Positions 54,615-64,000 of a DNA stretch of 64,000 nucleotides are shown piece after piece (position 1 is the stretch's first letter; every line of letters begins with the position of its first letter). The position numbers and the translations under genes are program-made. The notes under the pieces were generated by a model. That model had not been told where the DNA came from and searched no databases. It worked only from the letters and a program-made list of their open reading frames with translations. The stretch spans positions 24,655,222-24,719,221 of the forward strand of contig OZ022514.1 in the NCBI GenBank assembly GCA_963989385.1, written 5' to 3'. Source of the DNA: Ctena decussata (taxonomy: Eukaryota > Mollusca > Bivalvia > Lucinida > Lucinidae).

Positions 54615-55651
54615 CTGCATTAGCGTTGAATGTGACTCTTTCGTAATTCAATACACAACCGAAAACAGTATTAAAGCAGAACGTTACAGCGTATCCAAAG
54701 TCCTTTTTGCCACCTATCATACTTGCATAAGTAGTTTGTTTTTTTTTCTTTTGTGTCCGTATGTTAGTTTGTGTGAGCAAATGCGATGGCGTTTTTGAAC
54801 TAGGAAGTCAAAATTGGAATATATAGCACCCATCATGCACAGAATTTCACATATTTCTGAAACTTAGGGCTCATTATCCTGCGCACATAAAAGCTGCAGA
54901 TCACCGATGTAAAGCCTGATCCGGTTTTACTCACATAAAGGCAGGCCTTTCGTGGCGCAGACAATATATATGAAATACTTGTTTTCGTCATATGGATTCT
55001 GTTCAAATATAACAAAATGTGATAGGATCAATTGAGATTGATTGTTTTGGTTTTAACGGCCCTTTGAGACAGTATTCCAGTCTATATCGGGCCGTCTCCC
55101 AGACAGAGAGAGAAATAATAGACGAGAGAATAAATGTCCAAAACAACCTCACCCGCACCTACTGCAAGCACAGTAGGCCCTGACCCTACCAATGCTCCAA
55201 ATCAGTTGGGTGCCCCGGCACTGGAAGTTATACACAGCACCATCGCACCACCCGACCATCCCCGATTGAATCAAGAAGCCTGTTGCATTTTTTCCCTTAT
55301 CTTTAACCCTTACTAAAACATCGATTATATCTAAATATACTTTATTTCTTTTAATGTCCAATATAAAATAATAAGGAAGTTGCCTGTATCTAATTTTATT
55401 TAAGATTTAAAATACCGAAATGAGAAGAAATATCAGGGACAAGTTACCCAAACCTGCTATGGAGCAGGTTTGTGTGATCCGTACTTTCTGAGCGTCACTC
55501 ATCGTTTCATTTACGATACAAAAGCCGAAGGAGCGAGAATCAAACCTGATCGGAGTCTTGATCCTGACATGAGTTGGTAAGTCCGATCTGCTGTGATTCT
55601 CACCTGAGCACCGCTCAACTCCTACTTATACCGTTGTACAAGCGGCCAATA

Positions 55652-56352
55652 GTCATTTATCAAAAAGGATTCATCAAAGGATGTTAGAAATATAAACAAA
55701 GAATATAAATTTAACGCAAAACTTTAACGCAAATACACAAGTCAGTGACCTTGACCTTTGGTAAGCAGCAGCATCCAGATGATGTAAACTTCTCTGTATG
55801 AACCTAAAAGTAACCCTAGTCAAATATCTAAAGGTTCCATCAAAGGATATAAGAAATATAAAAGAAGACTATAAACTTAACGCAAAACTTTAACGCAAAT
55901 GTTTAAGTCTGTGACCTTGACCTTAGGTCAGCAGCAGCATCCAGATGATGATAAGTATTCTGCTTGAGCCTGTAAGTAAATCGAGGCACAAACCAACAGG
56001 CTTCATCAAAGGATATTGGAAACATAAGCAAAATTGAGAACTTAACACAAAACTTTAACGCAAATGTTTAAGTCTGTGGCCTTGACCTTAGGTCAGCAGC
56101 AGCATCCAAATGATGATAGGTATTCTGCTTGAACCTGTAAGTAAATCTAGGCACATACCAACAGCCTTCATCAAAGGATATTGGAAACATAAGCAAACAT
56201 TAAAAACTTAACGCAAAACTTTAACGCAAATGTTAACGGACGGACACACGCACGCACGCACGCACACACGGACGGACGGACAGACGGACGAACGGACGGA
56301 AAGACGAAAACTATATACCCCTCGACATACTTCGTATGTCGGGGGTATAAAT
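55652..56352 (+). mobile_element. Pearl-type (Helentron-like) element, right part
   Basis: About four core units of roughly 165 bp (CGCAAAACTTTAACGCAAAT, GGTCAGCAGCAGCATCCA), then an ACGG/ACGC microsatellite (about 56229-56300) and a terminal hairpin TATACCCCTCGACATAC|TTC|GTATGTCGGGGGTATA at 56314-56349. This layout is that of bivalve pearl elements, which belong with non-autonomous Helentrons. Confidence 0.85.
56314..56349. terminator. 3' terminal hairpin of the pearl-type element
   Basis: Near-perfect stem with a 3-base loop at the element end; Helitron-type elements use such a hairpin as a replication terminator. Confidence 0.65.
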
Positions 56353-57119
56353 ATCATTTTTTTATTTATTTATTATTATATTTTTTAATTATAAAATTGA
56401 CTATACTTGTCATGCTCAATAACTAGGTCGAGATACAGCCTCAGAATATAAACCAATGCTGGTGAAAAATCGGTCACTTGACAAATGGAGAAGATCTTTC
56501 ACATACTTCCCCATCAATGAACAAACTTTAATGGACGCACATGTTGCTGCCGTTGCAGATACCGGAAGCGCGCCCTGAAATTTCGAACGGACACGTCCCT
56601 GCTAGGATCAGCCTCCAAATTCACGCAGTGAGGTTCATATTTCTCGCTTTCTACACGGCTATGGAATAATGTCAGCCAGCAATGATGGCTTATATGAATT
56701 ATATGACTGTAATGATGCACAAGCTGGTCATGACTTTCTCTGCTTACATGCGCCAAGAACTGGATCTTCCTATTACAGAGGGCAAGTTGCCTGTGCATTA
56801 AAAACCTTTTGAAATCGGTTATTTTTATTGTTCAAGTACAACTTGATCGTTACTCAGATGAGTTCGACTTGATCTTCACGTGATAAAGCCGATCAAATGT
56901 GAGCTGATCCGCGCTTGAGCACGAGTTAACTCTTACTTATATGATCCGAAGATAATTGCATAAGTCCGAGTCAGACAAGCTGTTGTTGTACAAGTGGCCA
57001 TTAAAGTTACAGAATTCTTTCTCAAAATGATTAGGAGGGCAATCAATAAATATACAGTTAAATTCGTGCAGACAGCTGAATATTTTTACCACTACTGCAG
57101 AGATTAAACGATAAGTATT

Positions 57120-57215
57120 GAAAGCGTTTTGCACTAGGAAATAATATGACACGAGAGCTCAATGAACGTTTTGCAAGAGGAAATAATGACATGACTCGAG
57201 AGCACAGACTTCTCT
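57120..57215. repeat. Short tandem duplication of about 45 bp
   Basis: GTTTTGCACTAGGAAATAAT and GTTTTGCAAGAGGAAATAAT, each followed by a GACACGAGAGCTCA or GACTCGAGAGCACA variant. Confidence 0.75.
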
Positions 57216-57768
57216 CTTGCCTTCACCGTGTCCAGGTGTTTGTTATGGAATAGCTTTTCAAATTCGTAAGTAACCAAATATAAGTTTAGTCTCGAACACT
57301 CGAGTGCCAACCGATCTTATCCACAGACGCCTGGGATTTGAACTTTGGCCAACAGAGCCACGATGAAGTCTCAATTTATACAAGATATTAATCTTCAGTA
57401 AGCAAAACTGTGCATGAGCCTGGGAAACTATCCCGTTTTCTCTCCATAATCAGTACAAACCTGGTTTGGCCACTTGTACAACTACAGTTTGTCTGACTCG
57501 GACTTATGCAATTATCTTCGGATCATATAAGTACGAGTTAACTCGTGCTCAAGCGCGGATCAGCTCTCATTTGATCGGCTTTTTCACGTGAAGATCAAGT
57601 CACACTCATCTGAGTTACGATCAGGTTATACTTGAACAATAAAAGTAATTGAGTTCGAAAGGTTTTTGAAACCGACCCTCGGCCATAGGGAGATCCAGTT
57701 CTTGGAACATGTAAACAGAGAAAACAATGACCAGCCTGTGCAACATTTCAGTCATATTATTCATATTA

Positions 57769-57953
57769 GTAGCCCCGGTAGCTCAGTAGATTAAACGCTA
57801 GCCTACTGATCTGGCGGTCCCGGGTTCAAGCCGTAAACGGGATTCTATTGCACACAGCCATTCATTATCAGCCTCCTATCGTCCTGCTATGACAGAAATA
57901 CTGTTGAAAAGAACATAAAATCATAAGTCATCCATCCATCCATTCATCCATCT
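57769..57953 (+). mobile_element. tRNA-derived SINE, family B, intact copy in D2
   Basis: GTAGCCCCGGTAGCTCAGTA (A box), GGTCCCGGGTTCAAGCC (B box), body GGGATTCTATTGCACACAGC and a (CATC)n tail. Perfect 11-bp duplication TATTCATATTA at 57758-57768 and 57954-57964. Element C has the empty site near 56687-56709. Confidence 0.93.
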
Positions 57954-58286
57954 TATTCATATTAAGCGGCCGTTGTTGCTGGCTGACAACATACCACAGC
58001 CTTGTAGAAAGTGAGATAATACTCATGGCATGAATTTGCAGGCTGATCCTGGCAGTGGCCTGTCCGTTAGCAATTAAAGGCCGCGCCTCTAGTATCTACG
58101 ACGGCAGGGATATGGACATCCACATTAATTCAGCATAATTTGTTCAGATTTTGAGGTCAGTGTGTCTCCATCTAGTCGTCGAACATGACAAGACAACAGT
58201 GCAAAAGTGGTCAATTTTATCATGTAAAAATGAAAAAAAAAAGTAAAAATATTGATAACATTTTTTTGTTATTTTGAATGTTTTGC

Positions 58287-58289
<3 letters not shown>

Positions 58290-58320
<31 letters not shown>
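58290..58320. repeat. GA microsatellite
   Basis: (GA)n run; the corresponding run in D1 near 54435 is much shorter. Confidence 0.9.
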
Positions 58321-58324
<4 letters not shown>

Positions 58325-59571
58325 TGGAGCATGAACGAGGTTGTACATACAAAATAATTTTAAAACAAAGCAGTAATAATTTTATGGCATCTGCATTAGC
58401 GTTGAATGTGACTCTTTCGTAATTCAATACACAACCGAAAAACAAGATTTTTCTTTTCTTTTTTACGTTATCAATACTCATTTCTAAATTTCACTGGTCA
58501 TTTTGTAACTGTTATATACTGAAACTATATTTGTTACTATATTGTTTGTCTTGTACCCAGTATGTGTATCAAAACATACATGTACTTATTATTTCTTATG
58601 CTTATCTACGTCAACTTAATATAGTACGTAGATTCGCTGCAGATAGTATTTCAGTATGTTCTGATATTATTGTTCTTGTAATATATGTTAGCCTGTTTCA
58701 ACAACAGTAACATACAGTTTGATCGCCATTATTTGTAAAATTGTATCATTTGAAGGAGAATAACTAAATAAGCGTAGGCTTCCGTTCTAATCCTAGTTAT
58801 AAATAAAATTTCTAGCCTGTCGTGTCAAAAGGTCGCCGATTCCATTCGAACCTCGTAAATGGGTAACCACGACTATATCTGTTGCAAAACAACCGTCCGC
58901 CTTTCTCCGTAATATACCCGAATGCACTCGTCATTATCCGTCAGTAAAGTGCACGGTATAGCGAGTAATAATGCCAAAAAAATACACTGTCCGCTGTGGC
59001 GAAGTGGGTAAAGCGATAATCACTACGAGTATGAAATAAGTTTTGCATGGGCATACCATACCGTTGTGTCAGTGTGTGTTGTTTTTTTTTCAGCAGCAGC
59101 GGCGGTGGATTTTTTTTCCCGATATAGCATCGTGGGAAGATTTTTTAACTGTTTATGGGTCTCCTTGGCATTGAGCAATTTATACTATCGAGCTACTATG
59201 TCGTTGCCCTGGTCGTAAACTCAAATGATACATGAAGGTGTTCACACATTTGTTGTTTTCATTTTTTCCGTTCCTCCTACATTTCGGACAAAGTTGGAAT
59301 AACGCGTGGCGAATCTTCTACAAGAATTGAACCAAAAAATGTTGAACTCATGCATATAATGGCTGGATGATTGCATGTCATGTAGATTGAGGTACTCTTT
59401 CGTGCTATTTTGTCAGGCAAAGTTGTGCATAATCAATCTGTTTAAAAAGTCTCTTTTAGAAGACTCGTGAACTTGCCTGTCCAACAGAGAAAGAGCGATA
59501 CATAACATCAACGCAGCGTGCAGACTGACCAGGATATTGCTGATTAGACAAAGCAGAAAATTCAGCTCAAT

Positions 59572-59782
59572 ATGTTGGTTGGTTGATTGCTTTGGGTTTT
59601 ACGACTCGTTTGGACAGTATTTCAGTCTATATTGAGGCGTCTGTCAGAGAGAGGGAGAAAGAATAGAGATGTGATAGGCAAGCGAAAAATATCTTAACAA
59701 CCCCACCCGCACCATTGCAAGTACAGTAGGCCCTTGCCAAACTATTATTCAAATTAGTTGGACGCTCCGGCACGACCGCAAT
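59572..59782 (+). mobile_element. GA-rich SINE-like repeat inside the 2,133-bp insertion
   Basis: CAGTCTATATTGAGGCGTCT, a GAGAGGGAGAAAG tract, then GCAAGTACAGTAGGCCC. Confidence 0.7.
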
Positions 59783-59887
59783 CAATCCCGCTGCTCAAAA
59801 TGACAAATTTTATACTTTCCCAAGGTCAGACAGAGATTCGGTTTTGTCACAGTCGAGCGTATTATTGGAGTTGCATTTGATGCTGAA

Positions 59888-60090
59888 GCGTCCGCGTAGC
59901 CAAGTGGTTAGCGCTCCCGACTTCGGATAATTGGGTCGCGGCGAGTTTGAGTCCAGATGGCAGACAAGGCTCTGTTTAAACCTATCCGGTGCTTTATTGC
60001 AAACAGTCCTTCACAATCACCCTTGAATCGTTCTGGTATGACTAAAATATTGTTGAATAGACGTTAAGCCGCCATTTGATCAATTCATCC
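59888..60090 (+). mobile_element. tRNA-derived SINE, diverged family B relative
   Basis: Head GCGTCCGCGTAGCCAAGTGG with an extended arm and GGCGAGTTTGAGTCCAGATG. The 3' part shares the TTGAATCGTTCTGGTATGAC...GTTGAATAGACGTTAAGCCG tail type with family B. Confidence 0.75.
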
Positions 60091-62211
60091 TGTGAATTCT
60101 AGTTTTGATACAAGAAAACCCTTTGCATTGTATAAACCCTGGCTACTATGTGTAGTTTCATATAATTCGTAGTAAAACAAGAAGAGGGGAATTCGTTATT
60201 AGAAGTGGAGAACTTAAAATGAAATGAAATTGACAAATAAATAAATGAAATAAAATAAGTAAAAAAGGGCAAAAAGAAAAGGAAAATACGGGATATTCGA
60301 ACCACTGACTCAAGACATTTAGTCTAATAGACTACAAGCTGAACCTTTGGACCACATTGACATGTATCAAAATCGTTTTAAATGGTTATATATAAAAGTG
60401 TTCTGACTGATACGGAAAGAGCCGACTTTTTCCGTGACAAGCTGCTCAACCTATTTCAAGGTTTGGTCCAAAATTAAAAGTGCATTGACACGACAGTAAA
60501 CAAAATTTGGTCTGTAGCATGCATATTAGCTTTGTGTACACATGAGATTTGTTGAAATAAAATATGATTAAACTAACCGAAAACAGTATTAAAGCAGAAC
60601 GTTACAGCGTATCCAAAGTCCTTTTTGCTACTTGTCTTACTTGCATAAGTATTTTTTTTTCTTTTGTGTCCGTATTTTAGTTTATGTGAGCAAATGCGAT
60701 GGAATTTTTGAACTAAGAAGTCAAAATTATAAGCTATACAATGTAATATCCACCATGCACAGAATCTCACATATTTTTCCTATATCCCTTCTGAAACTTA
60801 GGGCCCATTATCCTGAGCACAAAAAAGCTGCAGACCACCGATGTAAAGCCTGATCCGGTTTTACTCACATAAAGGCAGCCCTTTCGTGGCGCAGACAATA
60901 TATTTGAAATACTAGTTTTCGTCGTATGGATTCTGTTCAAATATAATAAAATGTGATATGATCAATTGAGATTTATTGTTTTGGGTTTAACGGCCCTTTG
61001 AGACAGTATTCCAGTCTATATCGGGCCGTCTTCCAGACATACAGACAGAGAGAGAGAGAGAGAGAAATAATAGACGAGAGAAAAATGTCCAAAACAACCT
61101 CTGCCGCACCTACTGCAAGCACAGTAGGCCCTGAGCCTACCATGTTCCAAATCAGTAGGATGCCAAGGCACTGGAAGTTACACACAGCACCACCGCACCA
61201 CCCGACCATCCCCGATAGGATCAAGAAGCCTGTTACAATTTTTTCCTTATCTTTAACATTTACTAAAACATCGATTTATCTAAATATATTCCATTTCTTT
61301 AATGTCTAATATAAAATGATAAGGAATTTGCCTGTATCTAACTTTATTTAAAATTTAAGGTACGGAAATGAGAAGAAGCATCAGGGACAAGTTACACAAA
61401 CCTGCTATGGCGCAGGTTTGTGTGATCCGTACTTTCTGAGCGTCACTCACCGTTTCATTTACGATACAAAAGCAAAGTGAGCGAGAATCAAACCTGATCG
61501 GAGTCTTGATCCTGAAATAAGTTGGTAAATCCGATCAGCTGAGATTCTCACCGGAGCACCGCTCAACTCCTACTTATCCCGTTGTACAAGCGGCCATTAA
61601 TATTTGGTGTCCTTAGATTCACAGGTCATTTATCTTTACAATGAGATGCATGTCATTTCATGAACTTGTCTAGTCTTTACAAATTTATTCAAAACAATTC
61701 TCTGCCATGTGAAAAAAATGTCCTTACACATAATTTCCCAGTCAATTTACATCTTCCACATTAGGAACCATAATAGGGATTCCAGTCAGCTCTAAAATAA
61801 GAATAGCTCACCTGTGTACATAGTCTACCTTGAAGGTCCTTGGTACCTGGATACTTATTCTACAGGTTTAAAAGCTGGAAGCCATTTAATATGTAATTAT
61901 TAGGTAGCATATGTGTAAGGACATTTTTTTTCAAATGGTAGTGAATTGTTTTGAAAAAATTTGTAAAGACTAGACAACTAGACAAGTCCATGCAATGACG
62001 TGCATCTCATTGCGAAGATAAATGACTGGTTAATCTGAGGATACCAAATACTAACAGGTTTGTACTAATTATGGAGAGAAACCGCGATAGTTTCCTGGGC
62101 TCATGCACAGTTTCGCTCGCCAAAGATTAATATCTTGTAAAAATAGAGACTTCATTGTGGCTCTAGGGCCTACTTGCCAAAGTCCAAATCCCAAGCGTCT
62201 GTGATCTTATC

Positions 62212-62768
62212 GACAACAAAGGGGCCTGCGAGTCCTAGAGCGGCTCCCAATACGCTCCTTTCCTGTCCCGTAGCTGAATGGAACTGAGCGCATGAGGGGC
62301 CTTCCCAAACCAATGGGCATGGATCGTATCACGAATGTCCAGAAACTGATCTATTCGCACTGGCGTGTTTGAGGTTTGAGGTTGCTGTCTATCTCCAATA
62401 TTTCAAGAAATCACAAGCAGAGATCCTAAGTTGCATGACATGCCTGCATCTCAGGATCCCCGCCTGGGAGTTTCATGATCTACAAAAAAATTGTCTCCGG
62501 TATTGATTGACATATAGTACACCACAAAACTGTCCCTGTGACACGCATAGGGACAACAGACGCGCACACACTCAGAAATAGCAAAAAAGCAAGAAAAAAA
62601 ACAAAAACCAGAGCTCCCGATAAGGGCGGGTTTCATTCCAATAAAAATGATTGATAGGCCTCGTCAGAGTCGCCTTGGCGAGGCGGCTCCAACAACCGAC
62701 CGTTGTGAACAGGAGACCGTTATTCGGCGGTGACCGTAAGCACAGGTTCGACTGTACTTACATACGAT
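62212..62768. other. No recognised feature
   Basis: Includes one small palindrome (GTCGCCTTGGCGAGGCGGC near 62670). No gene supported. Confidence 0.4.
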
Positions 62769-62877
62769 CCAAGCGGGCACATGACGTCTAAACTTGCGTC
62801 TCAGTGACGTCGATGCGACTTCATTTAGTCGCATCGACGTCACTGAGATGCCATTCCGACGTCATGCGTCTGCTTGG
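62769..62877. mobile_element. Palindromic GACGTC-rich MITE, copy 3
   Basis: CCAAGCGGGCACATGACGTC to GACGTCATGCGTCTGCTTGG, with AT on both sides (62767-62768 and 62878-62879). Confidence 0.85.
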
Positions 62878-62879
62878 AT

Positions 62880-63345
62880 AATATGAATTTTCACTGTTAA
62901 GGGTCCGTACCTGAATATAGCTTTACTAAATGTATGTCGAGATGTAATACTATACATCAGATTCAACGAGATCATAATACGATTGTAAGAGACGTCATCA
63001 CGTGAAGAAATATCTTAGGGGCACGTACGACCAGGGGAGACACCCGTCAGCCAGCACACCCGCGCATGCTTATGTTTTAGCACAATCATTTCACTTTTCC
63101 CGAAAAGCCTATGGGATTGTCCAGTCCGCGCGGGTGAGCAGGCTGCTCATAGCTATCACTGCTCGCACACCCCACATGGCCCCATTCACGTGATTGTCTA
63201 TGTCGACAATAGGGTTGTAAACGGCAGGATATGAGGTCATATCAGCTGGTCATGACCCTACTTAGAAATGACGTCTCAGCAACGTGCGTTGTATATCGTT
63301 CTAATTGTGTATAAGCTGCGTTTATATACATGCACTAGAGAAAAA
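62880..63345. other. No recognised feature
   Basis: A GC-richer patch near 63020-63190 with a short ORF of no recognisable family. Confidence 0.4.
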
Positions 63346-64000
63346 TCAACCTGAAGAGCTGCAGGAGTTTAGTATAATTTTAACAAATTTACACAATTTT
63401 TTCTGTTCGCATATATTTGTAATATTCATAAGTTGTTTAAATTTAATAATGTTCGGGCGTCTATAATAATAGGCTTTAACATGTTGACGTCTTTCCAAGG
63501 ATAATTTTTCGCAACAGAGTAAGTAGTGAAATTCATCTCCTAATGGAGCATTGCACAGATTACATTGTCTGTCAGCAATATCAATATTAAACCATTTTCC
63601 GGTCTCAATTGGTAGTCTGTGATTCCTAGTTCGAAACAAGCAAAGATTTCTTTTTAAAGAAAAGGGTAACTATAATAGATAGTTTTCTAAAGTGAATTGT
63701 TCTTTAAACAGCCGATAGTTTACACATGATGTGCTTTCATTAATAGTACTGTACCATTCATTTATATACAAATCTTTGGCCTTTTGTTTTATACTTTGAA
63801 CCAACCACTTCCGACTTCCAACAGTTTGTGCATCCCATATGCCGCTAAATCCATAGTTTATTATGATACCTTTAACATACTCTAGCCATTTTGCCGTTAT
63901 ACTGGAACTAGAATTGAACGTAATTTTATAAAGTAAATTTGAAATTTTAATGCCGAATCATTGGAAATAATCTTTGTCCAATATGAGACCATTCTAGACT
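63346..64000 (-). pseudogene. 3' end of a second non-LTR retrotransposon ORF2, decayed
   Basis: The - strand frame reads from the window edge: KWLEYVKGIIINYGFSGIWD, then SRKWLVQSIKQKAKDLYINEW, an in-frame TAG near 63685, then FRTRNHRLPIETGKW and the zinc-binding CNLCNAPLGDEFHYLLCC. This is the region after the reverse transcriptase thumb in non-LTR elements. It differs in sequence from the element at 46-51 kb, so it is another family. The start lies beyond the window. Confidence 0.8.

Larger units (their letters stand above)
53659..55648 (+). mobile_element. TGGCC(A/G)CTTGTACAAC element D1
   Basis: Left end TGGCCACTTGTACAACAATA, right end inverted TGGCCGCTTGTACAACGG, flanked by ATA on both sides (53656-53658 and 55649-55651). 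Orientation is opposite to element C. It carries a family B SINE, a GACGTC-rich MITE and the GA-rich repeat, and it interrupts the pearl-type element. No coding sequence. Confidence 0.78.
51671..57000 (-). mobile_element. TGGCC(A/G)CTTGTACAAC element C, with nested insertions
   Basis: Ends TGGCCGCTTGTACAACGGG (left) and the inverted TGGCCACTTGTACAACAAC (right, to 57000), flanked by TTA on both sides (51668-51670 and 57001-57003). The two ends share the first 16 or so bases and then differ, so they are distinguishable. Its own sequence reads at 51671-52590, 52790-52890, 53130-53368 and 56353-57000; the rest is inserted material. The 3-bp duplication would fit a PIF/Harbinger relative; this is weak inference. 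No transposase. Confidence 0.7.
58442..60574. mobile_element. 2,133-bp insertion in D2 with 9-bp target duplication
   Basis: AACCGAAAA occurs at 58433-58441 and again at 60575-60583; D1 has it once. The insert begins ACAAGATTTTTC and ends TATGATTAAACT with no clear inverted ends and no poly(A). It contains a GA-rich repeat (59572-59782) and a tRNA-headed SINE (about 59888-60090). Class unknown; a 9-bp duplication would fit a Mutator-like or retroposed element. Confidence 0.8.
57467..61596 (+). mobile_element. TGGCC(A/G)CTTGTACAAC element D2
   Basis: Same end types and order as D1. It is inserted in the hAT-like MITE at an ACCTG|GTTA-like site; the target duplication is TT, or an altered TTA. 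It carries the family B SINE at the same position as D1 and a 2,133-bp later insertion at 58442-60574. Confidence 0.8.
57322..62203. mobile_element. hAT-like MITE (about 752 bp) split by element D2
   Basis: Flanked by a perfect 8-bp duplication ATCTTATC (57314-57321 and 62204-62211). Ends CACAGACGCCTGGGATTTG and its inverted partner match the 36924-40972 element. Own sequence is 57322-57466 and 61597-62203. Relative to the 4,049-bp copy it lacks the interior and joins the inner edges of the arms. Confidence 0.88.

Noticed and set aside
58984..59030. tRNA-like GTGGCGAAGTGGGTAAAGCG segment
   Set aside because: Only an A-box-like stretch; no B box at the right distance and no SINE body recognised.

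Overview
This is a eukaryotic, AT-rich, intron-bearing window from an animal. tRNA-headed SINEs, a pearl-type (Helentron-like) element with an ACGG-rich microsatellite and terminal hairpin, and palindromic MITEs of kinds common in clams and mussels suggest a bivalve mollusc. That assignment is inference; no species marker was found.

The one host gene I can support runs on the + strand from 7824 to 23927. Thirteen coding exons splice with GT/AG junctions and consistent phases into a 736-residue organic anion transporter (OATP/SLCO family). Several exons are too short to stand out as ORFs. The product has the family N-terminal GWG..P motif, 12 expected membrane segments, the DPRWVGAWW signature, a Kazal-like cysteine-rich extracellular loop with a Thr/Pro-rich extension, and a C-terminal ETVI that fits a PDZ ligand. 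Repeats touch the gene in several places: a GGGGAAA-module repeat ends at its start codon, a SINE ends about 20 bases before the exon 9 acceptor, and a 57-76 bp minisatellite begins inside the last codons.

Layout. 78-3412: giant foldback whose arms are 170-bp tandem repeats. 3413-7229: no recognised gene. 7230-23927: SLCO gene with MITEs, SINEs and arrays in its introns. 23903-36915: 3' minisatellite, then repeats, including a GATATC-rich array at 30.1-30.9 kb. 36924-40972: a 4,049-bp hAT-like element with a perfect 8-bp target duplication. 41-45 kb: SINEs, MITEs and a Helentron-like fragment. 45359 to about 51.3 kb: a near full-length non-LTR retrotransposon on the - strand (ORF1, endonuclease, reverse transcriptase, and a 3' UTR with three tandem hairpins). 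51671-62203: a nested stack of transposons whose order of insertion can be read from empty and filled sites. 63346-64000: the decayed 3' end of a second retrotransposon running off the window.

No dedicated new biological system was seen. The most interesting signals are the three covarying hairpins in the retrotransposon 3' UTR, the single in-frame UAG joining its ORF1 to an ORF2 that lacks a start codon, the foldback built from tandem repeats, and the nested transposons that carried a SINE as a passenger.
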